NCBI GenBank assembly: GCA_943333275.1
Contig: CALQSQ010000062.1
Span: 1 to 33,390 of the forward strand
Source of the DNA: Akkermansia muciniphila
Lineage (GTDB): Bacteria; Verrucomicrobiota; Verrucomicrobiia; Verrucomicrobiales; V1-33
Direction of reading: 5' to 3'
Length of the DNA stretch: 33,390 nucleotides
How positions within the stretch are numbered: the stretch's first letter is position 1; each line of letters begins with the position of its first letter. Below, piece by piece: positions 15,518 to 24,481 of this stretch. The notes beneath the pieces are model-generated. The model was not told where the DNA came from, made no database searches, and saw only the letters and a list, made by a program, of their open reading frames with translations. The translations under genes and the position numbers were made by a program.

Positions 15518-16642
15518 TTAAAATGTATCCAGGAGGGAGGTCAGCACGAGGAGGAACTTCCGGATGTCGTGCTCGGTGTTGTAACCATGCACGGCGATGC
15601 GAATGCGGCCCGCACTGTGCATGACATGAATATTTTCACGAGCCAGTCCGTCATGCAATTCCGCGGCACGCGGGTGCAGAAAGGCGATGATTCCGGAGCC
15701 ATTCCAGGGACAGAGCGGCTTGATGCCAAGATCATGCAGGCCCTCCTGCACGGCGGCGACCAGCGGATCGGCGTGGGCCGCAATGTTCTCAATTCCCACG
15801 CCTTCCAGATAACGCAGCGCGGCATTCAGCGCATAGAGGGCGACAAAATTCGGCATCCCCACCGAAAAACTAGCCGCCCCGGTTTTCGTCACCGCGCGCT
15901 CGAATCGATCAGCATCAAACGCGTTTTGCAAATGATACCACCCGCCCGCATGGGTTGTCAGGCGACCGGCATTGGCGGAGGGAATCCCAATGATGCAGCC
16001 TCCGTGAATGCCCAGCGTCCATTTGTGGGTGCTGGAAATAAGTATGTCCGCCCCCTCACAGTCCAGCACCACGCGACCAAACGCCTGGGTGATATCGACG
16101 GAAATGACCGCCTTCGGCGCAAGCCGCCGCACCATTTCGTGAAACGGCTTCCAATTGAGGCGATGCCCGTTGTAAAAACTCACCAGGGACACCTGCACTA
16201 GTCTGGTGTTCGCGTTGAGAAGTGGGGTCAACTGATCCACCGCCAGCATGCCGTCGGCAGCTTTCCAGATCTGGACGGCGGGCCCATCGACGGCGCGCAG
16301 CCAGGGAGTCACGCCGGCTGGAAAATCAAGATCCGTCACCACCACCTCGTCCCCCACCCCAAGCTGCAGAGCGGTGGCCAGCAGGTTGTAGGCCTCGGAA
16401 CTGCACGAGCAGAACGAAACCTCCCCTGGCTCCAATCCAAGCAGCCGCGCACTGACTTCGCGGCAGGCCTCGACCGCAGCAAAGTGTCCATCCCGTCCCT
16501 TCATTCCACAAATTTTGTCCTGCCAGTAGGCTTCCATGGCCGCGTGCACGCAGGGCGGAGGAATACTCTCGGCAGCCGTGTTCAGATAGGTCATGCCCGA
16601 AAGCAATGGAAAGTCCTGGAGGCGTGATGATTCGGTGATCAT
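15518..16642 (-). CDS. Class V aminotransferase-fold PLP enzyme
   Basis: PLP-dependent enzyme of 374 residues from the class V family, which includes cysteine desulfurases, isopenicillin N epimerase-like proteins and other lyases. The N-terminus (LLSGMTYLNTAAESIPPP) is the substrate-entry segment, SSEAYNLLATAL binds the phosphate, D183 in VISVDITQAFG contacts the pyridine nitrogen, and K207 in SSTHKW is the Schiff-base Lys. There is no clear catalytic Cys loop of the desulfurase type, so a lyase, epimerase or transaminase role is more likely. It lies in the operon between the MFS transporter (12 bases upstream) and the amidohydrolase. It is cytoplasmic. The substrate cannot be deduced. Confidence 0.85.
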   Translation of the reverse strand: MITESSRLQDFPLLSGMTYLNTAAESIPPPCVHAAMEAYWQDKICGMKGRDGHFAAVEACREVSARLLGLEPGEVSFCSCSSEAYNLLATALQLGVGDEVVVTDLDFPAGVTPWLRAVDGPAVQIWKAADGMLAVDQLTPLLNANTRLVQVSLVSFYNGHRLNWKPFHEMVRRLAPKAVISVDITQAFGRVVLDCEGADILISSTHKWTLGIHGGCIIGIPSANAGRLTTHAGGWYHLQNAFDADRFERAVTKTGAASFSVGMPNFVALYALNAALRYLEGVGIENIAAHADPLVAAVQEGLHDLGIKPLCPWNGSGIIAFLHPRAAELHDGLARENIHVMHSAGRIRIAVHGYNTEHDIRKFLLVLTSLLDTF

Positions 16643-16654
16643 GGGAGATGGGAT

Positions 16655-17914
16655 TTAATGTGGAGACAGGGATTCTAGACTGGCGGGATTTCGTCGCCAC
16701 AAAACTTTCATGGCGATGACACCCAGCCACGGAAACAATCCCGCAATGACCAGGCCTAGATCGTAACTTTTGGAGTAATCGATCAGCATCCCAAAGAAGC
16801 TGTGCATAGGCGACGTCACCGCCCACCCCCACAAACTTAGCAGCCCCGTGAGCTTGCCGACGTGGGAGGAGGAAAGATCCTGCACAAAACTATAATAGCA
16901 GGGAAACAGCGCAAGAGCCCCGGCACCAATGAGCAGCATGATGACCAGCAGCAACCACCCCCGCTCAAGCCACGGAAGGAAAATGCTCAGCGACGTCAGC
17001 AGGCAGGCCCCGGCATAGACCAGTCGCCTTGCCTCATGGGGGTTCATGCCACGTCGTCCGATCAACCAGAGCGAGATTCCGCCCGCCAGCAGACATCCGA
17101 CATCCGTGGCGATATAATAAAACGAATTGAAATTCAACGCTGCGGATTCCCCGTAACCCCTTCCGGTCTGCAAAAATTTCATGAGCCACACGCGATAAAT
17201 CTGCCAGACCACCTGGGCTCCGGTCAGCAGCAGAGCCACCGCCCAGAATCGTCCGCTTCGTAGAATGGTGCGCAGCAGCATGGGAGGGCCCGTCGCAGGC
17301 AATGTGCTTGCAGGCTGTAGGAGATCGCGCGGTCTCAAGCAGAAGAACCAAATCAACACCCAGAGAAATCCGATGGCACCGATGGCCACAAAGGTCGTGC
17401 GCCAGGATCCCGCCTCCTCGGTCATCAACAACTTCATAATCTGCGGAGTAATGATCGCACCGATGGAAGCGCCGCTCTGCAGCATGCTGTTTCCCATCGT
17501 CCGATCCTTTTCCGTGAGCAGCACAAACGTCGTTTTCAGGGCGCAGGGCCAGTGTGCGGCCTCAAAAAATCCCAGCAGCGCCCGGCAGACCAGCAGTTGC
17601 GCATAGCCGTGCGACCATCCGGTGATCATGCCCATCAAAGACCAGGCTCCCAGAACGGCGGGGTAAAGAAAATACACCCGCCACCGGTCTGCCAGAAAGC
17701 CAAAGACCAGAGACCCCGCAGCGAACGCCCAGCCGAACGCCAGTTCGAGATTTCCATACTGGGTATCGTTCAATCCCAGTTCGCGCGTGACCCGCACCGA
17801 AGCGCTCGAGAGGGTCATACGATCCATGTAATTGATCGTGGTGGCCATCAACAGCAAACCCGTGATCCACCATTTCCAGGAAGGCCGGCGGGAAATGGTG
17901 GCGACTTGGTTCAC
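16655..17914 (-). CDS. MFS transporter, anion:cation symporter (ACS) type
   Basis: Inner-membrane permease of 419 residues with the 12-helix MFS pattern. The ACS-like signature is near the first helix (TTINYMDRMTLS). LVFGFLADRWRVYFLYPAVL marks the loop between helices 2 and 3, and LVCRALLGFFEAAHWPCALK helix 4, which in hexuronate/phthalate-type carriers reads similarly. A cytoplasmic loop separates the halves (LRPRDLLQPASTLPATGPP). ACS carriers import organic anions such as hexuronates, gluconates, tartrate or phthalate, so an acidic substrate is likely. It is encoded 10 bases after the DUF1501 gene and 12 before the PLP enzyme, which ties the exported cytochrome module to uptake. Confidence 0.88.
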   Translation of the reverse strand: MNQVATISRRPSWKWWITGLLLMATTINYMDRMTLSSASVRVTRELGLNDTQYGNLELAFGWAFAAGSLVFGFLADRWRVYFLYPAVLGAWSLMGMITGWSHGYAQLLVCRALLGFFEAAHWPCALKTTFVLLTEKDRTMGNSMLQSGASIGAIITPQIMKLLMTEEAGSWRTTFVAIGAIGFLWVLIWFFCLRPRDLLQPASTLPATGPPMLLRTILRSGRFWAVALLLTGAQVVWQIYRVWLMKFLQTGRGYGESAALNFNSFYYIATDVGCLLAGGISLWLIGRRGMNPHEARRLVYAGACLLTSLSIFLPWLERGWLLLVIMLLIGAGALALFPCYYSFVQDLSSSHVGKLTGLLSLWGWAVTSPMHSFFGMLIDYSKSYDLGLVIAGLFPWLGVIAMKVLWRRNPASLESLSPH

Positions 17915-17924
17915 AAGGCTCAGG

Positions 17925-19355
17925 CTAGACGGCTTTGCCCATCAGTTCCGCAATCGGCTTGCCATTGTTCACGATCGCCGTCGGCCGGCCGTTGAAGTCA
18001 TTGATGGTGACCTTCGATGCGTCGATTCCTAGATGGTGGTAAATGGTCGCCAGGAAATCATCCGGACCGCAGGGGCGTTCGGTCACGTCTTCGCCGCGTT
18101 TGTCGGTCGAACCGATCACGCCACCGGTTTGGATGCCGCCACCGGCCCAGATATTGGAAAAGGCGCGCGGCCAGTGATCCCGTCCGGGTTGCAGCGTTCC
18201 GGTGGGACCGCTGGCGTCGCCTCCACCCGTGCTGCGACCAAATTCGATCTTTGGCGAGCGGCCGAATTCGCCGGTCACCACGACGAGCACCCGCTTGTCC
18301 AGGCCCCTTGCATAGATGTCTTCAATGAGCGCGGACACAGCCTGATCGTAGTATCCCATGCGGAAGCGTAGCGCGTCGAAGATGTGGCAATTGACCGAGT
18401 GATCATCCCAATTGTTCGTGCGGCTGCAGAGCGGTCCATTCAGGGCACTGGTGACGATTTCCACGCCCGACTCCACGAGACGACGTGCGAGCAGCAACTG
18501 CTGCCCCCAGCGATTCCTGCCATAACGATCCCTCGTCACCGCATCCTCCTTACTGAGGTCGAAGGCATCGCGGGTCTGGGGATTCGTCAGGAGCGTGACG
18601 GCTTGCGCTTCGAAATCATCCAGCGCGCCCAGTTCCCCCTCCTTGTCAAAGGCGCGCTCCATTTTGTCCAGACTCTTGCGCAATGCGACACGGTCGCTCA
18701 GGCGCCGTGATTCGGAGACATCCGCCAGCCCGACATTGGGCACTTCAAAATTTGGCCTGCTGGGGTCGTCGTTGACGGAGAAGGGAGCGTAGGACTCGCC
18801 GAGATAGGCGGGCCCGTTGTATTCGAGCGGCGGATTTACTCCAATGTAATTGGGCAGCGGATTGGTGCGCTTTCCATCCTTGGACCGCAGATAATGGGCC
18901 ACCGACATCCAATCGGGCAGTTTGGGTTTGGGTTTGTCGCGTTCATCGGGGTCGCCGGACAGCAACTGCATGGAACCCGCCGGATGTCCGCCGGCCTTTT
19001 GATACATGGAGCGGAGAATGGTAAATTTGTCGGCAATCCTCGCCTGCATCGGCATCAGTTCCGTCAGGCGCGTTCCCGGCACGTTCGTCTCGATCGTTTT
19101 GAACGGGCCGCGGTATTCACTGCCAATGTCAGGCTTGGGATCATAGGAATCCACATGGGAAAGCCCCCCATTGAGCCAGACCATGATGATGGCGGTTTTC
19201 TCGCTGTTCGGCTTCAGGGCATTTTCGGCCCGCAGCCGCAGCAGGCCCGGCCAGCTCAACGATGCCATGCCGGTCAGACCGATCTGCATGAATCCGCGAC
19301 GCGACATGGGTCCGGCGCAGCGAACAAGGGAGCTGGATTGAAGGTGTGGTGACAT
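17925..19355 (-). CDS. DUF1501 protein, Tat-exported
   Basis: Member of the DUF1501 family (alkaline phosphatase/sulfatase-like fold) abundant in Planctomycetes and Verrucomicrobia. The Tat signal is MSRRGFMQIGLTGMASLSW. Family features are IIMVWLNGGLSHVDSYDPKP, the TILRSMYQKAGGHPAGSMQL stretch, NNWDDHSVNCHIFDALR, VVVTGEFGRSPKIE and GRDHWPRAFSNIWAGGGI, with conserved His and Asp positions that suggest metal binding. The frame extends to a TTG at 19385, but the ATG at 19355 gives MSPHLQSSS, a usual family N-terminus, so it is chosen. The gene follows the cytochrome/WD40 gene and precedes the transporter. DUF1501 genes commonly pair with DUF1549/DUF1553 genes, as here. No biochemical activity is established for the family. 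Confidence 0.9.
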   Translation of the reverse strand: MSPHLQSSSLVRCAGPMSRRGFMQIGLTGMASLSWPGLLRLRAENALKPNSEKTAIIMVWLNGGLSHVDSYDPKPDIGSEYRGPFKTIETNVPGTRLTELMPMQARIADKFTILRSMYQKAGGHPAGSMQLLSGDPDERDKPKPKLPDWMSVAHYLRSKDGKRTNPLPNYIGVNPPLEYNGPAYLGESYAPFSVNDDPSRPNFEVPNVGLADVSESRRLSDRVALRKSLDKMERAFDKEGELGALDDFEAQAVTLLTNPQTRDAFDLSKEDAVTRDRYGRNRWGQQLLLARRLVESGVEIVTSALNGPLCSRTNNWDDHSVNCHIFDALRFRMGYYDQAVSALIEDIYARGLDKRVLVVVTGEFGRSPKIEFGRSTGGGDASGPTGTLQPGRDHWPRAFSNIWAGGGIQTGGVIGSTDKRGEDVTERPCGPDDFLATIYHHLGIDASKVTINDFNGRPTAIVNNGKPIAELMGKAV

Positions 19356-19391
19356 GGTATTGCTGAAAGGTAGGTGATTTTTCAAAAATTG

Positions 19392-22184
19392 CTATAACCC
19401 AAACACGGCGAGTTCCTTTCCGCTGGTGCCGTCCCAAACGCGCAGCACGCTGTCCTCCCCACCCCCGATTACCGTGCTGCCGTTGTGGGTGGCGGCAGTC
19501 GACTGCATGAAATCGGGCAGTTTCGTGATCGCCCGGATTTCCGCCCCGGCATCATTGACGATTCGCACCTGATTATCTCCCGCCGAGGTCACGATCTGAT
19601 TGCTGGCACCGATGAATTGCAAGGAGGTTACCTCTTTGGTCCATCCCTCGATTTTTTTCTTCCGCTCCCCGAGTATCATGTCCCAGACATTCACCACCCC
19701 GTCCGCCCCCGCGCTCGCAAGCACCCGGCCATCCGCGCGGAAGGCCACCCCCAGAACGTAGTGGGTGTGAGCTTCAAAGAGATTCACCGGCTTGCCGCAG
19801 GCCAGGTTGGTAACCCTCGCGATGCGATCTGCAGAGCCTGAAGCAAGCAATTCGCCATTGGGAGAAAAACCCAGACTCAACACCACATCCTTGTGGCATC
19901 CGTTCCAAGCCGCGCGCAGCGTTCCTGTTTCCACATCAATCAAGCTGATGTCTCCGGACCGCGATGGTTCGCCACCGCCTGCAGCCAGGATTTTGCCGTC
20001 GGGACTGAAGCAGAGGGCATTCACGCGATCGGCAAAAAGCGATCGATCCGACTCCCCCCCGATGGTTCGCTCAAGAACCCATCGAGGAGCTGAAGCCAGC
20101 TTCGCGATGGTGCCCTCAGCATGACTGCTGAGGAAAAATCCTTCTCCTGACTGCATCAAGGTTGCCGCCGCCGTCGGACTAGCATTGGTCTCGGCAAGAG
20201 CAGCCCCGGTCGCCACGGCCCAACTTCTGAGCGCGCCATCACTGAATATTGCCACCACCTGCAGACCATCGTTGGAAATGCGGACGGCCAGGGGCTTTGC
20301 GGCGGCGTTGTTGACGGCCTGCCTGGCGGCGGTGAGCTCGGCCGTGGCAGCTTCCTGGACCTTCTTTGAATTCTCCAGCGCGGCATTCTTTGCCGCGACG
20401 TCCGCCATATTGGCATTCTTGGTGTCGGTGATCCGTTTCAATTCTGATTCCGCATCCTTGACGTTGTTCTCTGCAGCAGAAACTGCGGCGGCTGCAGAGG
20501 TCTCCGCCGTGGCGCTCACAACGAGTTTCGCTTCGGCGTCCTTTTGCTGCTGGCTAAGCGCGGCATCCGGCTTGCCCTCGGGGGCTTTCGTGATGAGCGC
20601 GACGACATCGTCCACGGCTTTTTGAGCAGCCACTTTGGCTTCACGGGCCGTTTGCAGAGTCTTCTGCTTTTCGGGCAGCGCAGCATTCATCGCAACGGTG
20701 GCTTCATTGGCCTTCTTGGCGAGTTCATCGAGCGCGGTGTTTTGCGCGGTGATGCGGGCGACCTCTCCATTTTGAAATTCCTGTTCCAGAGCCTGCGCAG
20801 CGATCGTCCATTCCATTTCTGCGATCTTCCGGCTCCCTGCGAGACTGCCGCGCAATTCGATCATCTGCTTGCCGTTCGCCAAATTCCACAGACGCAGCGC
20901 ACCATCCGCAGCCCCGGTGACCAATTGTTTTCCGTCCTTGGAAAGGCCCATGCACAACAGTCCCGGACTGTTGATCTCCTGGATGACCTTCGATTCTGCC
21001 AGGCTCCACACCAGCACCCTGCCATCCTGTCCGGCACTCAGAATCTGATCCGGAACTGCCCCGGCCATGAGGGAAATGACGTTGGCCGCAGCAGCCGGAA
21101 GTTCCCGGGGCGCTGGAATTTCCATGTTGCCATCCGCTGGCAGCGACCACACCCGCAGCTTTTGATCCTCGCTGGCGGTGACGATGGAGAGGCCATCGCT
21201 GGTCCAAGTGGCTGAGGATACCCCCATGACTCCAGCATGGCTGGCCAGGCTTTTTCCTTCCTGGAGATTCCAAACGCTCAGCGTGGCATCGGTGCCATGA
21301 ACGAGCGATTTCGATCCATCGGCTGTCAGGCTTAGAAGTTTGATGCCGGCCTTGTTGACATCGGGAATTTTTTTAAGCACGCCGCCTGTCATCGCATCCC
21401 AGATCACTAGCGCTCCAGACTGATCCGCACTGACCACCTGCCGTCCGTCCGCTGTCAGGACAGACAGCACCGCACCGAGCGCTGGATCCACTGGAAGTGT
21501 GGTCGATTGACCATCCTCCTGCCGCCAGATTTTCACTTCACGGAAGCTGCCCGATGCAAGCCGGATGCCATCCGGGCTGAAGGCCAGTGACTGCACCGAC
21601 GCGCGATGCGCCGTGCCGGGTGGCAGCGCAGCATCGGCAAGCTGCGCGGAAATTTGCCGAGTGGCGAGATCGTAAAGAGCCATCTGATTGGACCGCCCGC
21701 ACGCCGCCCATCGACCGTCCCTGGTCATGGCCACGCTGTAAATGGGATGCACCCCCGGTGCCAGAGGCTGCCAGGCTACGGCACGCTCCTGTGGCACCGA
21801 GTGCAATGCACCCTGATCAATCCAGGTTTTGAGCACGTCGATTTCCGCAGAGGTGAGATTTCTTGCCCCCGATTTATTGCCCTTCGGAGGCATGACCAAA
21901 TCCTCCGTGTGCCTTGCCGCCTGCACGAGCAAACTCTCCTCTCCCTTGCCCGCGATGACCGCAGGCCCCGACTCCCCTCCCTTGTGCATGGACTCGGGGG
22001 TTTCCATATCGAGATCCGCCTTGGTCGTCGTTTTGTTATGGCAGGCGATGCAGTTGGATTTTAGAAACGGATAGACATCGCGGTAGAAATCCAAATCGGC
22101 GGCGAGCGTGCACGATCCAAGGCTCAGCATAAGCGCCGAGCGGTTGAAAAAGGACAGTGATCTGCGTGGTAGGATGTTGCACAT
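19392..22184 (-). CDS. Cytochrome c (planctomycete type)/WD40/coiled-coil protein
   Basis: Exported protein of 930 residues. After a signal peptide (about 1-29, ending CTLAA), a planctomycete-type cytochrome domain (about 30-130) has one heme site, CIACH at 45-49, and the distal MPPKG motif whose Met may be an axial ligand. WD40 blades follow from about residue 145 (SLAFSPDGIRLASG, TSDGLSIVTASEDQKLRVW). Residues of about 445-630 are an Ala/Lys/Glu-rich coiled coil inserted between blades, after which the propeller resumes (VVAIFSDGALRSW, LGFSPNGELLASGSADRIAR, VLASAGADGVVNVWD) to the end. Its ATG overlaps the stop of the PPC gene by one base (TAATG), which indicates coupled translation. It is probably a periplasmic or surface redox scaffold. 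Partner and electron acceptor are unknown. Confidence 0.88.
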   Translation of the reverse strand: MCNILPRRSLSFFNRSALMLSLGSCTLAADLDFYRDVYPFLKSNCIACHNKTTTKADLDMETPESMHKGGESGPAVIAGKGEESLLVQAARHTEDLVMPPKGNKSGARNLTSAEIDVLKTWIDQGALHSVPQERAVAWQPLAPGVHPIYSVAMTRDGRWAACGRSNQMALYDLATRQISAQLADAALPPGTAHRASVQSLAFSPDGIRLASGSFREVKIWRQEDGQSTTLPVDPALGAVLSVLTADGRQVVSADQSGALVIWDAMTGGVLKKIPDVNKAGIKLLSLTADGSKSLVHGTDATLSVWNLQEGKSLASHAGVMGVSSATWTSDGLSIVTASEDQKLRVWSLPADGNMEIPAPRELPAAAANVISLMAGAVPDQILSAGQDGRVLVWSLAESKVIQEINSPGLLCMGLSKDGKQLVTGAADGALRLWNLANGKQMIELRGSLAGSRKIAEMEWTIAAQALEQEFQNGEVARITAQNTALDELAKKANEATVAMNAALPEKQKTLQTAREAKVAAQKAVDDVVALITKAPEGKPDAALSQQQKDAEAKLVVSATAETSAAAAVSAAENNVKDAESELKRITDTKNANMADVAAKNAALENSKKVQEAATAELTAARQAVNNAAAKPLAVRISNDGLQVVAIFSDGALRSWAVATGAALAETNASPTAAATLMQSGEGFFLSSHAEGTIAKLASAPRWVLERTIGGESDRSLFADRVNALCFSPDGKILAAGGGEPSRSGDISLIDVETGTLRAAWNGCHKDVVLSLGFSPNGELLASGSADRIARVTNLACGKPVNLFEAHTHYVLGVAFRADGRVLASAGADGVVNVWDMILGERKKKIEGWTKEVTSLQFIGASNQIVTSAGDNQVRIVNDAGAEIRAITKLPDFMQSTAATHNGSTVIGGGEDSVLRVWDGTSGKELAVFGL

Positions 22185-24469
22185 TATTTTGCCGGGGCTG
22201 GCGGGGTCGTATTGGCAACCTCGGCCGCCTTGATTGCGAGCCTGATTGGTTCAGATACAAAGATTTCCGTCATGTCCACAGGAGCTGCGGCATCCGTGGC
22301 GGACTTGAGGCGTTTGCCAGCCTCGGCGAGTGCGGCTTCCGCCTGCTTTTGTTTTTCAAGGGCGAGCTTGGCGGCGTTGTCGGCATCCGCCTTTTTCTCA
22401 GGTGGCGCGGCGGCGGCTTCATTGGCGAGTCTTTGGGCTTCGGCGGTCTGCGCGGTCGCGTCGTCCATGGCTTTTTTCTGCGATTCCTCGGCCACTTTGA
22501 TGGATGCGGGATTGTAGCGATAATTGACCACTGCCGTGCCGTAAAAGGCGATGGAGAATTCACCCGGCGGGGTTTTGAGTGCGGCGAGATCGATGACGGC
22601 CTCGGCAGCGGGGGCATTGAGTGGAATATCAAATTCCTTCACTGCTTCGAATCCCGCACCGTAGGTTTTCATCTTGAGCGACGATCCCGTGAACTCACTG
22701 TTCCATGTGACCTTGAGGGGGATTTTCAACGTCTCGCCGACCTTCGATTCCCAGACCTTGTTTTCTGCGGCGACAATGGAAACAGACGCCTGTTCGGCAT
22801 CCGTGATGGAAATCGGAACATCCGCCACCAGCCTTGGGCTGGGGATTTTTTCCGTCGATGCATCCTTCACCGGCCATTCCATGGAGGCGAGACGACAGGG
22901 CCGGGTGACGCTGGCTCCGTTGATCTGCGCCCTGCCAAACATTTTTGCGATGCCAAAGGAGCGGGGCGCATTTTGTGCCGCGCTGATGATCATCATGCCC
23001 TGCACCTTGCCGGCGGGAATCTTCAGCCCACGAGCACTGACGCCAGCCGGGAGGTCCTCCATGCCCAGTTCAATGTCATCATCAAAGCCATCGCGCCGTA
23101 CCACCACCACTTCAAACGCCATGCCGGCTCCACCTCGCAACGCGATGGGCTTGGAAAGCGCACTGCGATCCCCGTTGCGCAATTCCATGTGCACCGCCCA
23201 GGCCACCAGTGAAAAGTCCGGAGCCGCCTGCCGCACGATCAGCCGGTAGTGGTTCCCAGGATCATTGCGCGTTCCACCAAACAGATCCCGGACCTCCAAC
23301 CGGTAAACTCCATCCTCCTTGATCTCCACTTTCCCCAGCACGTCGGGCGATCCCGCATTGTAAGGTGGTCCATCGTAGGAGTAGCCGTTGATGGTCACTT
23401 TCATCGGGCTGGGGATGTCATACAACTCGGCGACATCCGTGAGTGTCTCCTTTTCGCCCTCCTTCGTCACCCGCTGCACGAGCACAAATGGATCCGTGGG
23501 CAGACCAAGGCGTTCGGATCCCACCTCCACCCACCAGACCTCATCCTTCCTGGCGGAAAACTCGAAAGTATCGACATCCGCTGCAGGGAAGAAATTTCCC
23601 CCGATGTCACAGGGTAGGGTGATTTTCTGAGCCTGCGCAGGAAGATTGTTCGGCTCGGTTTCTGCAAGGACCGGACCTGCGGGAGCACCGACCGGGGGCC
23701 AGGAAAAGGAACTCACTTTGGCGGTGGACGCTTGCCGGGGAATCGGGCCCGATCCGGAAATTTCCTGCAGGGCCAGCCGGTAAAACTGCTGCGGCCCACC
23801 CTGGAACGTGAGGCTTTGCAGCTTGATCAAATAGGTGCCGTCGGCGGTCGGCGTGAAGTCGAGTGCCCCGCCGGTGCGATTCACCAGCAGGTCGCGCCCT
23901 TTAGCATCGGCGATGATGACCACGGGATTCAGCTTGGAGTCAATGCCCAGTGCCGCGCAATCCACGGCGATGCGTTTGCCATTGATTCCTTGAAATGAAT
24001 AGTAATCGACAGCGCGATTCGTCATCACGCCGTTGCAGACCGAATTTACCGGGAGGGCCAGCGCCGTTTCCAAAGAGGTGTTTGGCTTGATGCGAGTAAT
24101 CTCCGGCAGGCTTCCAATGGAAAATACCCGCGCCGAGGAAATGCCCATCCTCGACATCACCCGTGCATCATGCACGCCGATGGGCGCGTCCGGAGCGATC
24201 GTGATCAGAAATTTGTTTTCCACCATTTTCCCATCCGGTCCCAGCACGGGTTTTGCCGTGATCTTGGGTGAGGAAAAGGACAACTCGCTCACGTCCTCGA
24301 GATACTCGCCGGAGATCGTTACCTCCACATTCGTGCCCGCCTGCCCGCCCATCGGCATCATCGTCAGCAGGCGGGGCGAAGGAAGGCAGACTTGCTGCGC
24401 GATGCCCGGCGCGGTCAGTCGCAGGCTCAGCACAGCGAGCGACAGCAGAAGGGAAATTTTAGGAATCAT
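22184..24469 (-). CDS. Exported IPT/PPC-domain protein with C-terminal coiled coil
   Basis: Protein of 761 residues. The signal peptide MIPKISLLLSLAVLSLRLTA ends near GIAQQ. Next comes an Ig-like IPT/TIG-type domain (about 30-120; MPMGGQAGTNVEVTISGEYL, then SELSFSS). Pre-peptidase C-terminal (PPC) beta-sandwich units follow (about 125-235, VDYYSFQGINGKRIAVDCAA, then DGTYLIKLQS; a second about 270-400, VDTFEFSARKDEVWWVEV, then DGVYRLEVRDLFGG). The C-terminal 100 residues are an Ala/Glu/Lys-rich helix (KKAMDDATAQTAEAQRLANE and onward). No catalytic motif is visible, so it is probably structural or carbohydrate-binding at the cell surface. It is translationally coupled to the cytochrome/WD40 gene, whose coiled coil has similar composition, and lies 12 bases after the DUF1549/DUF1553 gene. 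Confidence 0.82.
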   Translation of the reverse strand: MIPKISLLLSLAVLSLRLTAPGIAQQVCLPSPRLLTMMPMGGQAGTNVEVTISGEYLEDVSELSFSSPKITAKPVLGPDGKMVENKFLITIAPDAPIGVHDARVMSRMGISSARVFSIGSLPEITRIKPNTSLETALALPVNSVCNGVMTNRAVDYYSFQGINGKRIAVDCAALGIDSKLNPVVIIADAKGRDLLVNRTGGALDFTPTADGTYLIKLQSLTFQGGPQQFYRLALQEISGSGPIPRQASTAKVSSFSWPPVGAPAGPVLAETEPNNLPAQAQKITLPCDIGGNFFPAADVDTFEFSARKDEVWWVEVGSERLGLPTDPFVLVQRVTKEGEKETLTDVAELYDIPSPMKVTINGYSYDGPPYNAGSPDVLGKVEIKEDGVYRLEVRDLFGGTRNDPGNHYRLIVRQAAPDFSLVAWAVHMELRNGDRSALSKPIALRGGAGMAFEVVVVRRDGFDDDIELGMEDLPAGVSARGLKIPAGKVQGMMIISAAQNAPRSFGIAKMFGRAQINGASVTRPCRLASMEWPVKDASTEKIPSPRLVADVPISITDAEQASVSIVAAENKVWESKVGETLKIPLKVTWNSEFTGSSLKMKTYGAGFEAVKEFDIPLNAPAAEAVIDLAALKTPPGEFSIAFYGTAVVNYRYNPASIKVAEESQKKAMDDATAQTAEAQRLANEAAAAPPEKKADADNAAKLALEKQKQAEAALAEAGKRLKSATDAAAPVDMTEIFVSEPIRLAIKAAEVANTTPPAPAK

Positions 24470-24481
24470 CGGATGCGGTGG

